Positions 1 to 8,373 of a DNA stretch of 64,000 nt are shown here, in pieces. The position numbers and the translations under genes were made by a program. This DNA is from Nannocystis pusilla. Its GTDB lineage: Bacteria > Myxococcota_A > Polyangia > Nannocystales > Nannocystaceae. Position 1 is the stretch's first letter, and each line of letters starts with the position of its first letter. The notes under the pieces are model-generated. The model worked only from the letters and a program-made list of their open reading frames with translations. It did no database searches and was not told the origin of the DNA. Where the stretch lies: contig NZ_JAIRAU010000059.1 of assembly GCF_020073745.1 (NCBI RefSeq), positions 186,001 through 250,000 of the forward strand. The letters run 5' to 3'.

Positions 1-367
1 CGACGGGGTCGTGTACATCATGGAGCGCTTCGCCGACCTGCTGAAGAAGTTCAAGGCGTGGCAGGACGTCGACGGCACGAACCTGCTCGACTCGACGATC
101 ATCTACTGCAGCTCGGACTGCGCCGAGGGCCTCTCGCACACGATCGCCCGCCAGCCGATCATCCTCGCCGGCCACGGCCGCGATCAATTGATCTACCCCG
201 GGATCCACCATCAGGTCACGCCGTTCCCGTTCAGCGACGGCAACATGTCGGACGTGCTGCTGACGTGCCTGCGGGCGTTCGACCCGACGGCGGCGTCGAT
301 CGGCAGCGGGGCGCCGATGTCGACCACGCCGCTGCGGGCGATCGCGGGGCCGGCGTTCGCGGGATAG
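1..367 (+). CDS. DUF1552 family protein, C-terminal part (5' end outside window)
   Basis: The reading frame is already open at the first base (codons begin at position 2) and ends with TAG at 365-367, so only the last 121 or so residues are present. The visible sequence has MERFADLLKKFKAW, an IIYCSSDCAEG strand and a LAGHGRDQLIYPG segment. These resemble the end of DUF1552 proteins, secreted proteins of unknown function that are abundant in myxobacteria and planctomycetes and related in fold to alkaline-phosphatase/sulfatase-like proteins. No catalytic role can be assigned from this fragment. The last 0.2 kb of the gene is duplicated at 3340-3558. Family call is from memory of motifs and is moderately sure. 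Confidence 0.7.
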   Translation, partial: DGVVYIMERFADLLKKFKAWQDVDGTNLLDSTIIYCSSDCAEGLSHTIARQPIILAGHGRDQLIYPGIHHQVTPFPFSDGNMSDVLLTCLRAFDPTAASIGSGAPMSTTPLRAIAGPAFAG

Positions 368-376
368 AGCGGCACG
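157..376 (+). repeat. Direct repeat, copy 1 (3' end of DUF1552 gene)
   Basis: About 220 bp matching 3340-3558 at a constant offset of 3183 bp up to the stop codon. Only a handful of substitutions are visible (for example CTCGCC/CTCACC, CAGGTC/CAAATC), then a 1-base deletion right at the stop codon. The two copies bracket the insertion sequence and two small genes. Confidence 0.9.
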
Positions 377-518
377 GCGTCTCCGAGGTACTCCTGTCGA
401 CGCCCGTCCTTGGGCGAAAGCTGCCCCTCGCCAGAAAGGAAGCGTCAGGGCGCAAACGGCGCCCCCTCATGTCAACGCACCGTCAGTCCCTGGTGGTGAG
501 GGTAAAAATGCCCCGGTT

Positions 519-1878
519 TAGCAGGATGCTGAAAAAAGACTTGGATGTTCGAATATGAGCCGTCGCCGCGGTCCCGAGCGCCTGTACAAGAGGGCTTGTT
601 GGGCCGCAGCCTTCGTGCGGGAGGCATCCGGGCCTCTTCGGGGCAGGGGGGGACCCCCAGCCCGGCGGGCCTCATGCGATGGGCAGCAGCAGCTTGGCCA
701 TCCGAAGCAGGTTGTAGGCGGCGCCGATGAGAAGTGACGCCATCTCGTTGCGCTGCTTTCCTCGGAATCGGGTCTTGCGGTAGTTGGCGACTGTCTTCTC
801 CCAGCCGAAGATCTCCTCGATCCGCTTCCGGAATCGCTGGCTGAGCAGATAGCCCTCGTGTCTCGAGGTGCGGCCGTCGATCGCCGAACCGCCGCTGCGG
901 CCCGTGTTCATGGCCACATGCGGTGTGACGCCGATCCGGCGGCAGCCTTCGACGAAGTCGCGTGTATCGTAGCCCTTATCGGCGGCGACCGTGCGTCGGC
1001 TTCGTGTAGGATCGTTGCGCTCGAGCATCATGTACGCGGCCTCGACCTCGGCGCGTCCATGCGCGTGCGTGATGCACATGTCGACGATGAGTCCGTTGCG
1101 GTTCTCCATCAGCACGTGCTGCGCATACGACAGTTTGGCCTCCTTGCCGTTGCCCTTGCGCGCGAGCCTGGCCTCCGGATCGGTCGTCGACGCGTGCGTC
1201 TCGTTGCCGCGCTTCTCGCCATGGAAATCGACAGTCGGGTTCTTCGCGTCTTCGACCGGCGGCTTCTCCTCGACCGGCGGCTTCTCCTCGACCGACTCGT
1301 CCTTGCGCTTGAAACTTTTGAGCGACGCCCAAGCCTCGATCAGCGTGCCGTCGACCGAGAAATGCTCGCTGCTCATCAGTCCGGCGGCCTTCGCCTGGCC
1401 CACGACCAGCGCGAAGAACTCGCGGGCCACGTCGTGATCCATGAGCCGCTCGCGGTTCTTCGTAAAGGTTGTCGGATGGAACGCATCCTCGGTCATGTCC
1501 ATGTCGAGGAACCACCGGAACAAGAGGTTGTAGCTCAGCTGGCTGCAGAACATCCGGTCGCTGCGAACCGAGAACAGGGCCATCAGCAGTGTCGCCTTGA
1601 GCAACGACTCCGGCGGGATCGATGGCCGCCCGACGTTCGAGTACATGCCCTCGAACACCGGCGCGAGGTCCTTCAGCGCCGCATCGACGAGCTGCTTCAC
1701 CGCGCGCAGCGGGTGCCGCTCGGGAATCCTCGACTCGGGCGAGACGAGGCAGATCATGCTGGACTGGGGGGCCTTGGTGCCGCGCATACGGTCAATGTAC
1801 GAAATCGCGCATGCCCGGCAAGGCCCTCAGTTCCGTCTCCGGCGTGTGGTTACGCCGGCCTTTTTCAGCACCCTGTTA
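519..1878 (-). mobile_element. IS5-superfamily insertion sequence
   Basis: The transposase gene 672-1787 is bracketed by inverted repeats. The left end at 519-538 reads TAGCAGGATGCTGAAAAAAG; the reverse complement of the right end at 1859-1878 reads TAACAGGGTGCTGAAAAAGG, 17 of 20 identical. The outermost TA on each side could be a 2-bp target duplication, as in some IS5 subgroups, giving an element of about 1.36 kb. The transposase reads leftward. The element looks intact: full-length gene and both ends are present. Confidence 0.8.
672..1787 (-). CDS. IS5 family DDE transposase
   Basis: A 371-residue transposase that would cut and join the IS ends. The N-terminal part (roughly residues 20-125) is the DUF772-type domain with the LLKATLLMALF and FHPTTFTKNRERL motifs. 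The DDE catalytic part follows: the first Asp in FSVDGTLIEAW, the second in AADKGYDTRDF, and the Glu probably in the RFRKRIEEIFGW helix. A short hydrophilic insert holds an exact tandem duplication of the residues EEKPPV (near 1255-1290). No internal stop or frameshift is seen, so it is probably functional. The ORF lies inside the inverted repeats at 519-538 and 1859-1878. Confidence 0.9.
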   Translation of the reverse strand: MRGTKAPQSSMICLVSPESRIPERHPLRAVKQLVDAALKDLAPVFEGMYSNVGRPSIPPESLLKATLLMALFSVRSDRMFCSQLSYNLLFRWFLDMDMTEDAFHPTTFTKNRERLMDHDVAREFFALVVGQAKAAGLMSSEHFSVDGTLIEAWASLKSFKRKDESVEEKPPVEEKPPVEDAKNPTVDFHGEKRGNETHASTTDPEARLARKGNGKEAKLSYAQHVLMENRNGLIVDMCITHAHGRAEVEAAYMMLERNDPTRSRRTVAADKGYDTRDFVEGCRRIGVTPHVAMNTGRSGGSAIDGRTSRHEGYLLSQRFRKRIEEIFGWEKTVANYRKTRFRGKQRNEMASLLIGAAYNLLRMAKLLLPIA

Positions 1879-1948
1879 GGGGGGCGGTGGCGTTTCTCTC
1901 CTGGCCGACTGAATTGCCGGCGACCCGAGGCCGGGATACTTTGAGCCC

Positions 1949-2350
1949 ATGTCCTCGAGCTCTCGGTCTGGCCTCGTACTCGCGTTCACGGTCGGACTGG
2001 CCCTGCCGCTCCTTGCGGGCTGCACGGATCGCGCGCAGGGCGAGGACGAGGTCGTCGAGGCGTGCAAGAACACGTGCCCGCTCCAGTTCGAGTGCGGGTT
2101 CGCAGACGAGGACAACACCCTCGAGAAGTGCCTCGAGGGATGTCCTGATTTTCTGCGCGCCCAACGGAAAGAGTGTGAAGCTTACTTTGATCTGAAGGTC
2201 TGTCTCGGGCAGGTCTCATGCCAGGAGTACTCCCAGTATCAGGAAGCCCTTGATCGCCCGATCGGAACATTTAGCGACGCCCCAGAGTACCCCTGCCAGG
2301 CGGAGGTCGTGGCCCAGGCAAGGCAGTGCTATGGGGTCGAAGATCCGTGA
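1949..2350 (+). CDS. Small cysteine-rich lipoprotein
   Basis: 133 residues. The start gives a hydrophobic signal peptide ending in the lipobox LLAGC (Cys 25), so the protein should be lipidated and sent to the outer membrane or cell surface. The mature part carries about nine more cysteines, spaced as in helical hairpins (CKNTC, CGF, CLEGC, CEAYF, CLGQVSC), as in many small myxobacterial secreted proteins. It is probably disulfide-bonded. Function unknown. A GATACT box at 1935-1940 lies 8 bases before the ATG, suggesting a leaderless transcript. It sits just outside the right end of the IS and upstream of another secreted-protein gene in the same orientation. Confidence 0.75.
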   Translation: MSSSSRSGLVLAFTVGLALPLLAGCTDRAQGEDEVVEACKNTCPLQFECGFADEDNTLEKCLEGCPDFLRAQRKECEAYFDLKVCLGQVSCQEYSQYQEALDRPIGTFSDAPEYPCQAEVVAQARQCYGVEDP

Positions 2351-2386
2351 GCGATGACTTGGACGGTGTGTGTACAGGAGGCGATC

Positions 2387-3288
2387 ATGGGACGGTTTAA
2401 GTGGTGCGTGGTGATGTCTTCGATACTCGCGTGCGCGAGCTCGTGCATTCTCAGCGACAAGTGCATCAACTTCCTAAACCTGGAAAGCGATGGGAGGTGA
2501 CGCTCACGGGGAAGCGCACGGACCCCCAGAACGAACAGGAGGAATTCGTCATCGCCAAGGGCGCTGATTGTTTCGATGTCGAGGACGACGAGCTCCTCGA
2601 TGAAGCCGACGACAATGATCCCGAGTACCAGACCCTTCGCAACGCGCTGTTGGTCAAGGCCCAGGAGGACTGCGTGGAGAAGTCGGCGGGATTTAATAAT
2701 GTGAAGTGCGATCCGTTCGACCAGGAGTTCGACCTCGAATGGATCCTTCAGGCGACGCCGAACGTCGCGTGCAATCTGCCGAACACGTACCAGTCGAGCT
2801 GTCCCAGTCCGGGTACCGCGACCGAGGGGGAGACGTCGACGACGACGGAGTCGACGCCGACGACGACGGAGTCGACGCCGACGACGACGGGGTCGACGCC
2901 GACGACGACGACTGGAGCGGATCCTTGCGCGGCGCTCGAACTATCGGCCTGGATCTCGTGCTCCGGCACCACATGCCAGGTGTCGCAGGACCTCATCGAT
3001 ACGCTCGGCGCCGAGCCGACTCTGTTGTTCTGCGACCATGCCAGGCTCTATCCGAAGGTGGTTTCGAGCGTGGTCGTCGGGATGTACCTCGACGAGGTCA
3101 GGCCGGGCGGTCTCGCCGGAATGCTGGGTTTCCAGGAGGACGACGTGATCATCGCGGTGGAGGGCTTGCCTTTCACCAGCGAGGCGGACTTCGCCGCCAT
3201 CGCGCTGGAGATCTCGGACGCAGACGAGGTCACTGTCACGGTCGAGCGCGGAATGAGCACCATCGACCTCGACTTCGAGCGGATCTGA
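2387..3288 (+). pseudogene. Lipoprotein with PDZ domain, frameshifted after the signal peptide
   Basis: An AGGAGG ribosome site at about 2377-2382 precedes ATG 2387. That frame encodes a convincing lipoprotein signal (VVMSSILACASSC) and then stops at 2498-2500. The main body lies in another frame, open from 2401 to the TGA at 3286-3288, and has no good start of its own. One missing base between about 2401 and 2498 would join them. The body has an acidic region, a Thr/Ser/Pro linker with repeats of TTTESTP (about 2830-2920), then a PDZ domain at the C-terminus (VRPGGLAGMLGFQEDDVIIAVEG), which would bind peptides or tether a partner. Either a recent frameshift mutation or a one-base sequence error. 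Confidence 0.7.
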
Positions 3289-3339
3289 TGGCGCGTGGTG
3301 GCGGCCGCGGATCGCTGGCGCGTGTCTCGGCATCTGCCT

Positions 3340-3558
3340 GATCATCCTCACCGGCCACGGCCGCGATCAATTGATCTACCCCGGGATCCACCATCAAATC
3401 ACGCCGTTTCCGTTCAGCGACGGCAACACGTCGGACGTGCTGCTGACGTGCCTGCGGGCGTTCGACCCGACGGCGGCGTCGATCGGCAGCGGGGCGCCGA
3501 TGTCGACCACGCCGCTGCGGGCGATCGCGGGGCCGGCGTTCGCGGGATGAGCGGCACG
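3340..3558 (+). repeat. Direct repeat, copy 2 (DUF1552 3' fragment)
   Basis: Second copy of 157-376. The DUF1552 frame is kept from 3341 to a TGA at 3548-3550, but no start codon or upstream part of the gene precedes it. Confidence 0.9.
3341..3550 (+). pseudogene. Orphan C-terminal fragment of DUF1552 gene
   Basis: Encodes the final 69 residues of the DUF1552 protein (from IILTGHGRDQ) with few changes and its own stop. It begins abruptly 50 bp after the PDZ gene and lacks any start signal, so it is a remnant rather than a gene. It may mark the original 3' end of the DUF1552 gene before the IS-containing segment arrived. Confidence 0.8.
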
Positions 3559-3586
3559 CCGATCGTCGGCGCTGGGCCCCGGCGGG

Positions 3587-4015
3587 CTACTCGCGCTCGA
3601 CCCGCGTGCAGGCGTCGCGCCGCGACACCCGCGAGCCGTCGTGCGGATCGCTCTGGTACGCGACGCACGCCCCGGCTTCACAGCGCGGGGGCTCGGCCAC
3701 CTGGTCGTCGCAGCCGTCCTCGCACTCGCTGAACCCGGGCAGCGCCTCGGCGCGGGCGTACCAGGCCGCGTTGACCGCCCCGTGCTCGCATGAATTGCGG
3801 CAGTCGGCATCACTCGCGCAGTCGAACCGGTGAGGGTCGCGGAGGGCCGTCTTGATGGCAGCATTCGCGCCCGAGCTCGCAGCGTCGACGCGCGGGTGAC
3901 CCTCGCCGGCGCTGCCGGGCGGGGGCCTCGGCAGCGGCGCTGCCGGACCGCATCCACCGACCGCTGCGAACGCGGCGGCGACGGTCATGATGAGGCGCGC
4001 GCGGACGGCTCGCAT
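3587..4015 (-). CDS. Small cysteine-rich lipoprotein
   Basis: 142 residues if the start is the ATG at 4013-4015, chosen because it begins a signal peptide (RARLIMTVAAAFAAVGGC) whose lipobox ends at about Cys 22, and because a TATACG box lies only 6 bases upstream (4022-4027). The longer frame to 4102 adds a basic leader with no signal character. The mature part has a Pro-rich segment and then eight cysteines (CASDADCRNSC, CEDGCDD, CEAGAC), a pattern common in myxobacterial surface lipoproteins. Function unknown. Divergent from the DUF4240 gene. Confidence 0.75.
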   Translation of the reverse strand: MRAVRARLIMTVAAAFAAVGGCGPAAPLPRPPPGSAGEGHPRVDAASSGANAAIKTALRDPHRFDCASDADCRNSCEHGAVNAAWYARAEALPGFSECEDGCDDQVAEPPRCEAGACVAYQSDPHDGSRVSRRDACTRVERE

Positions 4016-4021
4016 GTTGCA

Positions 4022-4027
4022 CGTATA
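4022..4027 (-). promoter_or_regulatory. -10 box of leaderless promoter for 3587-4015
   Basis: TATACG on the minus strand, 6 bases before the ATG at 4015. Confidence 0.5.
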
Positions 4028-4100
4028 CCACGGCTCGACCGCCGGATGCGGGCCGACGACGCGATGGGGCGCGAGCGTGCGCCTGTGATACACCCGCGTC

Positions 4101-4577
4101 ATGACCCGAGCCTACGCGCACCTGTGGGAATTGCTCGACGCGAGCATGCCCGACCCCGACCGATTCGCGGCCCTCGTCGCCGAACAGAGCGCGGAGCAGC
4201 TGGTCGCGCTCTACGCCGACGTCGTCGACGCGAGCAGCGAGGTGCGTGACAAGTGGGAGGGGCCGTACATCCCCGAGCTGGACGCCTGCCTGTCCGAGGA
4301 CAGCTGCGAGGATCTCACCGACTGGATCGTCGGCCAGGGCCATGACTACTGGTCGCGGGCGCGCGGCGCCGACGACGAGGCGCTGGCGGCGATGTGGCAG
4401 GAGGCGGGTCGCGAGGACGAGGCCGGGCGCGGCCGCTGGAACGCCGAGACGCCGGCGATCGGGCCGTCGTTCTACGACAGCTACGCCCGCCGCTTCGACG
4501 ACGAGGACGGTCAGTTCCTCGACGCCGTCGAGGCCGAGCTCGAGGCGCGCGCGCAGGCGCTTGGCGAGGACGAGTAG
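4101..4577 (+). CDS. DUF4240 domain protein
   Basis: 158 residues, strongly acidic, cytoplasmic (no signal or membrane segment). The N-terminal 110 residues match the DUF4240 pattern: a helical repeat (LWELLDASMPDPDRFAALVAEQ) and a segment around DYWSRARGADDEALAAMW; such proteins are small, widespread in bacteria and of unknown function. Start chosen at the first ATG, with the rare-AT stretch GATACA 8 bases upstream. Convergent with the MFS gene, leaving 36 bases between stops. Confidence 0.8.
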   Translation: MTRAYAHLWELLDASMPDPDRFAALVAEQSAEQLVALYADVVDASSEVRDKWEGPYIPELDACLSEDSCEDLTDWIVGQGHDYWSRARGADDEALAAMWQEAGREDEAGRGRWNAETPAIGPSFYDSYARRFDDEDGQFLDAVEAELEARAQALGEDE

Positions 4578-4613
4578 CGGGAGGTCTGCCCGCTCCGAGC
4601 GCGCGGCCGTGGA

Positions 4614-5840
4614 TCACTTGCTCGTCAGGCGATCGCGGGCCGCGAGGGCGGGGAACCACCACATCCACAGGCCGACGACCACGAGCGTGCCGACGCCGCC
4701 GAGCACGATCGAGGGCACGAGGCCGAACCAGGCCGCGGTGACGCCGGAGCGGAACTCGCCGAGCTGGTTGGAGGCGCCGATGAACAGGTAGTTCACGGCG
4801 TTGACGCGGCCGCGCATCGGGTCGGGCGTCTCGAGCTGGACCAGCGAGGCGCGGATGACGACGCTCAGCATGTCGGCCGCGCCGAGCACCAGCAGGGCGA
4901 TCAGCGACAGCGCGAGCGATTCGGAGAGGCCGAGCACGACGGTCGCCAGGCCGAACACGGCGACCCCGGCGAACATGACGTGGCCGGCGCGGCGCTCGAT
5001 GGGGCGGCGCGCCAGCCAGAACGAGACCGCGAGCGCGCCCACGGCCGGGGCCGCGCGCAGGAAGCCGAGGCCGATCGGGCCGGTGTGCACGAGGTCGCGG
5101 GCGATGATGGGGAGGATCGCCGTGGCGCCGCCGAGCAGGACCGCGAACAGGTCGAGCGAGATGGCGCCGAGCACCACCGGCTGGTGGCGAATGTAGCGAA
5201 TGCCGGCGAACACCGAGCCGGCCTCGGGATCGGGCGAGACGGGGATCTCAGGGGCCCGCGGGCGGCGAATGACCCCGAGCAAGGTGATCGAGGCGGCGAA
5301 CAGCAGCGCGCTGACGCCGTACACCGCCCCGGGCCCGGCGAGGTACAGGAACCCGCCGAGGGCGGGGCCGAGGATGACGGCCGACTGCATCGCCGCGCTG
5401 GTGGCGCTGACGGCCTGCGGCAGCTCGTCGGGGCGCACCAGCGCGGGCAGCAGCGCCGACAGCGACGGGGCCGCGAACGCCTTGCCGACGCCGACCAGGA
5501 ACACGCCGACGAAGATGCCCGTGACGTCGAGCCAGCCCTGCCAGCAGCCGAGGGCGAGCACCAGCGACACCGCGCCCTCGAGCACGTGCCCGGCCTGGAC
5601 CACGCGCCGGCGGTCGAACTTGTCGGCGACCTGGCCGGCGACGAGGACCAGCAGCACCGCCGGCATGAAGCCCACGAGGCCGATGTAGCCCAGCGCCAGC
5701 GCGCTGTCGGTGAGGTCGTAGACCTGCCAGCCGACGGCCACCGCGATCATCTGGAAGGCCATCATCGAGCACAGGCGCACGAACCAGTAGAACGCGACGT
5801 CGCGGTTGGCGAGGATCGAGGTGGACTCGGAGGTCGTCAT
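4614..5840 (-). CDS. MFS transporter (MFS_3 / EntS-like)
   Basis: 408 residues from ATG 5838-5840 (MTTSESTSILANRDVAFYWF). The frame stays open upstream but the extra 69 residues are basic and lack similarity. About twelve hydrophobic segments can be counted, with an MFS loop-2/3 motif (GQVADKFDRRRVVQ) after TM2-3. The overall look is of the EntS/MFS_3 branch of proton-driven exporters, which includes siderophore and macrolide exporters; the substrate here cannot be read. No cluster partner is present. Confidence 0.85.
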   Translation of the reverse strand: MTTSESTSILANRDVAFYWFVRLCSMMAFQMIAVAVGWQVYDLTDSALALGYIGLVGFMPAVLLVLVAGQVADKFDRRRVVQAGHVLEGAVSLVLALGCWQGWLDVTGIFVGVFLVGVGKAFAAPSLSALLPALVRPDELPQAVSATSAAMQSAVILGPALGGFLYLAGPGAVYGVSALLFAASITLLGVIRRPRAPEIPVSPDPEAGSVFAGIRYIRHQPVVLGAISLDLFAVLLGGATAILPIIARDLVHTGPIGLGFLRAAPAVGALAVSFWLARRPIERRAGHVMFAGVAVFGLATVVLGLSESLALSLIALLVLGAADMLSVVIRASLVQLETPDPMRGRVNAVNYLFIGASNQLGEFRSGVTAAWFGLVPSIVLGGVGTLVVVGLWMWWFPALAARDRLTSK

Positions 5841-6706
5841 GACGCGTCGCGCGAGCGCGGAGAATAGTCGACGCGTCGCCCCTCGCAAACGCGCGCCCGC
5901 GGCGCCTGACGTGACGAGCGCGTGCGAGGCGGGTTCGACGCGTCCCGTCGCGCGCGCGAGCAGGCCCGCGTGCGTGCGCTCGCGTGCACGGGCCGATCGC
6001 GCGATCGACGATGAAGCGGGGATCATCAGGTGCACCGTCGGGCGCACGTCGGGTGCATCGATCAGTGCGCACTTCCCCTATTCCTCGGCTTTCCAATGCT
6101 GACACGACAATACAACCAACGCGTTGGCGGACTCTGCTGGCGAACGCCGCCGACGAGCCGCCGCAGGTCGCCCTGCAGTCGTCCACGTCGGCAGGTTTAG
6201 CGAAACACCGCCGCATCGAAGAAGCCCTCGAACCAGTCCCGCCACAGCGTCTCAAGTGCGCGCGGCCCACCCCAGGAGCTTGACGGGGCGGCATCTTCGT
6301 TGCGGCGCTGGCGCAAGTCCGCGTGATGTTCATCTCACCAGTAGGTCCGTTCATCATTTGGCCCTACCTTTGACTGCTTTGTGTGCGACGCCGACGTGGA
6401 CGATGGCCCCGCCGACCACGTACGCGGTCGTATGCCGTGGTCCTTCCAAGCAAGCGAGATCATCGTCACACTCCCTCGAGACACATTCGCCGTTGAGCGG
6501 CGGCGGAACAGATCGCCCTCCGCGCCGAGCATGTATTGAGCCTCCGACTGTTCATTCCGGGTTCCTCGCCTATCGCCGCGAAGCTCGCCGCAAAATGCCC
6601 GCCTCCGATTGTTTTGGGCGTCGTGACCGCTATGGCAATCCGCTTGCCTGTCTCGGACGCGGTGACAAGTAGAGGAGGTCGAACGACTGCAACAGGAGGA
6701 AATGCA
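5841..6706. other. 866-bp stretch without a supported gene
   Basis: From about 6,050 the base composition falls and codon structure is lost. On the minus strand a frame ending in TAA at 6197-6199 reads LETLWRDWFEGFFDAAVFR, which looks protein-like, but it is closed by TGA about 45 codons upstream and no start or family is seen. It may be the eroded end of a dead gene. AGAGGAGG near 6672 and AGGAGG at 6694-6699 belong to the next gene. Confidence 0.5.
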
Positions 6707-7480
6707 ATGTCTCTCACCGTGTTAGCCCATATTCCATCGGCACTCTTCACCACCGCTGTAATCTTCGCCGCACCGCAGCAATGGGGCACTCCAACGGAGG
6801 CGCCGCTCGATTTGATTGATCGTGAACGGGCAGCCATGCAGGATTCGGAGCCGGACCTCGGCTTCGAGGCCGAGGTCTCCCCCGATCTAGCCCCGGGGGA
6901 AACGGTCGATTTGGCCGAGCGCACGTCGTGCAAGACCGACTGCACGAAGAAGTGTACTTGGCAGGACTGCTGGGATTACTGGTACTTTGGATGGCATACG
7001 ACGTGCACGCCGGCCGTTGTTAACCCCGCCTGTAAGGCGACCTGTGAAGGCGAAAAGGCCTTCGCCTGCGCCAAGTTGCAAGGGCAGTTCTGCTCTGTCG
7101 GACATCCGCTCGATGATCTCTATGACAAATACGACGAGGTCATTTACGATGTGATCGGATATAAGGAGTACCAGAAAATCTTCGCTGCCGCGTCGGCTGC
7201 CGCCGCGACGGCAGGCGTCGCCAGCTCTGCAGTCTTCTGGGCTCTATATGACTCGGTGACGGAGGTGCTCTGGGAGTTGGCGGCGGAAGTCGGAGAGAAG
7301 GCCGCGGCGCAGTACGTCTATGGCGTTCTCTCCAGTGGCGGCGACGTGACGATTAAAGGCCTCACCATCGGAATCGTGCGGCTGCCGATGAAGCTCTGCT
7401 ACCCCAACTGCGATAACTCGTGGGCGGGCTGCGTTCCTGCCCTGCCCCAGTACGCCGTCCATGTCTCGTGGAATTGGTAG
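6707..7480 (+). CDS. Secreted cysteine-rich protein of unknown function, lower GC
   Basis: 257 residues from ATG 6707, chosen because AGGAGG at 6694-6699 is correctly spaced and because the first 23 residues form a signal peptide (SALFTTAVIFAAPQQ). The mature part starts acidic, then has a Cys/Trp-rich block (CKTDCTKKCTWQDCWDYWYFG, split by several cysteines), a long alanine-rich helix that could be a membrane-active segment (residues about 160-185), and a C-terminal Cys-containing strand region. No family recognised. Codon use is clearly less GC-biased than neighbours, suggesting recent acquisition or low expression constraint. The frame is open far upstream but that part lacks coding character. 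Confidence 0.7.
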   Translation: MSLTVLAHIPSALFTTAVIFAAPQQWGTPTEAPLDLIDRERAAMQDSEPDLGFEAEVSPDLAPGETVDLAERTSCKTDCTKKCTWQDCWDYWYFGWHTTCTPAVVNPACKATCEGEKAFACAKLQGQFCSVGHPLDDLYDKYDEVIYDVIGYKEYQKIFAAASAAAATAGVASSAVFWALYDSVTEVLWELAAEVGEKAAAQYVYGVLSSGGDVTIKGLTIGIVRLPMKLCYPNCDNSWAGCVPALPQYAVHVSWNW

Positions 7481-7624
7481 CGCCTGAGCCAAGCGCGCGC
7501 ACGCCAAGTGGCGCGCGGTAAGCGAGCGACGAGGGGATCGGCGCTGACGATCGCCGGGCTCGTCGCTGGAAGGGCTGGACTTCGAGAAATTCGTCGTCAG
7601 CCAGGGGCTGCGCTGCCGTGATGG

Positions 7625-7684
7625 CATGGCCGCGAGGGCATGTCCGATAAATCATGTGCCATCGGGCATGTCCTCGGGTTCCTG
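7625..7684. repeat. 14-bp decamer array A (4+ units)
   Basis: CATG cores at 7625, 7639, 7653 and 7667 (exact 14-bp spacing), then CCTG at 7681. Lies between the convergent ends of the 6707-7480 gene and the gene ending at 7743, where it could act as a two-way terminator through decamer-decamer hairpins. Confidence 0.85.
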
Positions 7685-7742
7685 CGGCGCCGCACCTCGC
7701 GCGGCGAGAGCGCCCGCCAGGGCTCGCCGGAGCGCGCCGCGG

Positions 7743-8125
7743 TCACGCGCAGCCGATGGAGAAGAGGCAGTCGATCTGCACGTTCCCCGTGCCCATCGCC
7801 CCGTCCACCTGGCACTGCGCGAAACCTCCGGCGTACGGGTCGTTGGGCGTGACCTTCGCGCAGACCATCTCGCACACCTGCTGCTCGTCGAGCATCGCTC
7901 CGCCGGTGCCGCTCGTGCCGGCGTCCGTCGTCGAGCCGACCCCGGTGGTCGGCTCCGACGGATCGCCGGTCGTGCCAGGGTCGTCGATCGGCGTCGGAAT
8001 TCCCATGGCCCACGACTCGTAATCCTCGCGCGACAGCGTCACCCGCTCCCGGTAGTGGCACTCCGAGCCCACGGGGCCAGCAGCACCAGCAGCACCACGG
8101 GGGCGCACCCCATCGTCCTGAGCAT
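7743..8125 (-). pseudogene. Small secreted protein, one-base frameshift after signal peptide
   Basis: An ATG at 8123-8125 opens a typical signal peptide (MLRTMGCAPVVLLVLLAP) but that frame stops at 8039-8041. The body (ECHYRERVTLSREDYESW, a Thr/Gly-rich linker, then CEMVCAKV and a short Cys-containing tail ending DCLFSIGCA) is in the next frame down to 7743. Adding one base in the G4 run at 8073-8076 (C4 on the coding strand) fuses the signal peptide to the body directly. It is either a phase-varied or dead gene or a homopolymer sequence error. Function unknown. Confidence 0.65.
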
Positions 8126-8290
8126 GCGCGACGGTAGCACGGGTCCTGCTCGCCGACGCTCGCGGTCCGCGGCGAGGAGGATGACGAAGCGCGCCGTCGC
8201 CAGCCCCCGGCCCGGGCGTCGTCACGCCGCTGCGCGGCGAGCTGGTGACGACGTCGATGGGGACCACGGGGTGGGCCCGGATCGGCGGCT

Positions 8291-8373
8291 ACGTGCCGTG
8301 AGGACATGCCCTCCAGGGCCTGTCTGGAGGGTCATGTTCGGAAGGGCATGCCCAGGGGGACATGCCCTGGCGT
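8291..8373. repeat. 14-bp decamer array B (5-6 units)
   Basis: Cores CATG at 8305, CCTG at 8319 (shifted CNNG core), CATG at 8333, 8347 and 8361, with a weaker unit at 8291. The array ends exactly where the stop codon of the amine oxidase gene begins (8374). Confidence 0.85.

Noticed and set aside
3295..3732. 145-codon frame over the DUF1552 fragment
   Set aside because: It is the wrong frame of the repeated DUF1552 end; the same shadow peptide occurs at 58-558.
6200..6532. Possible selenoprotein (TGA between YW and DEHHADL on the minus strand)
   Set aside because: No family, no conserved context and no SECIS-like element could be shown; more likely an eroded gene or chance.
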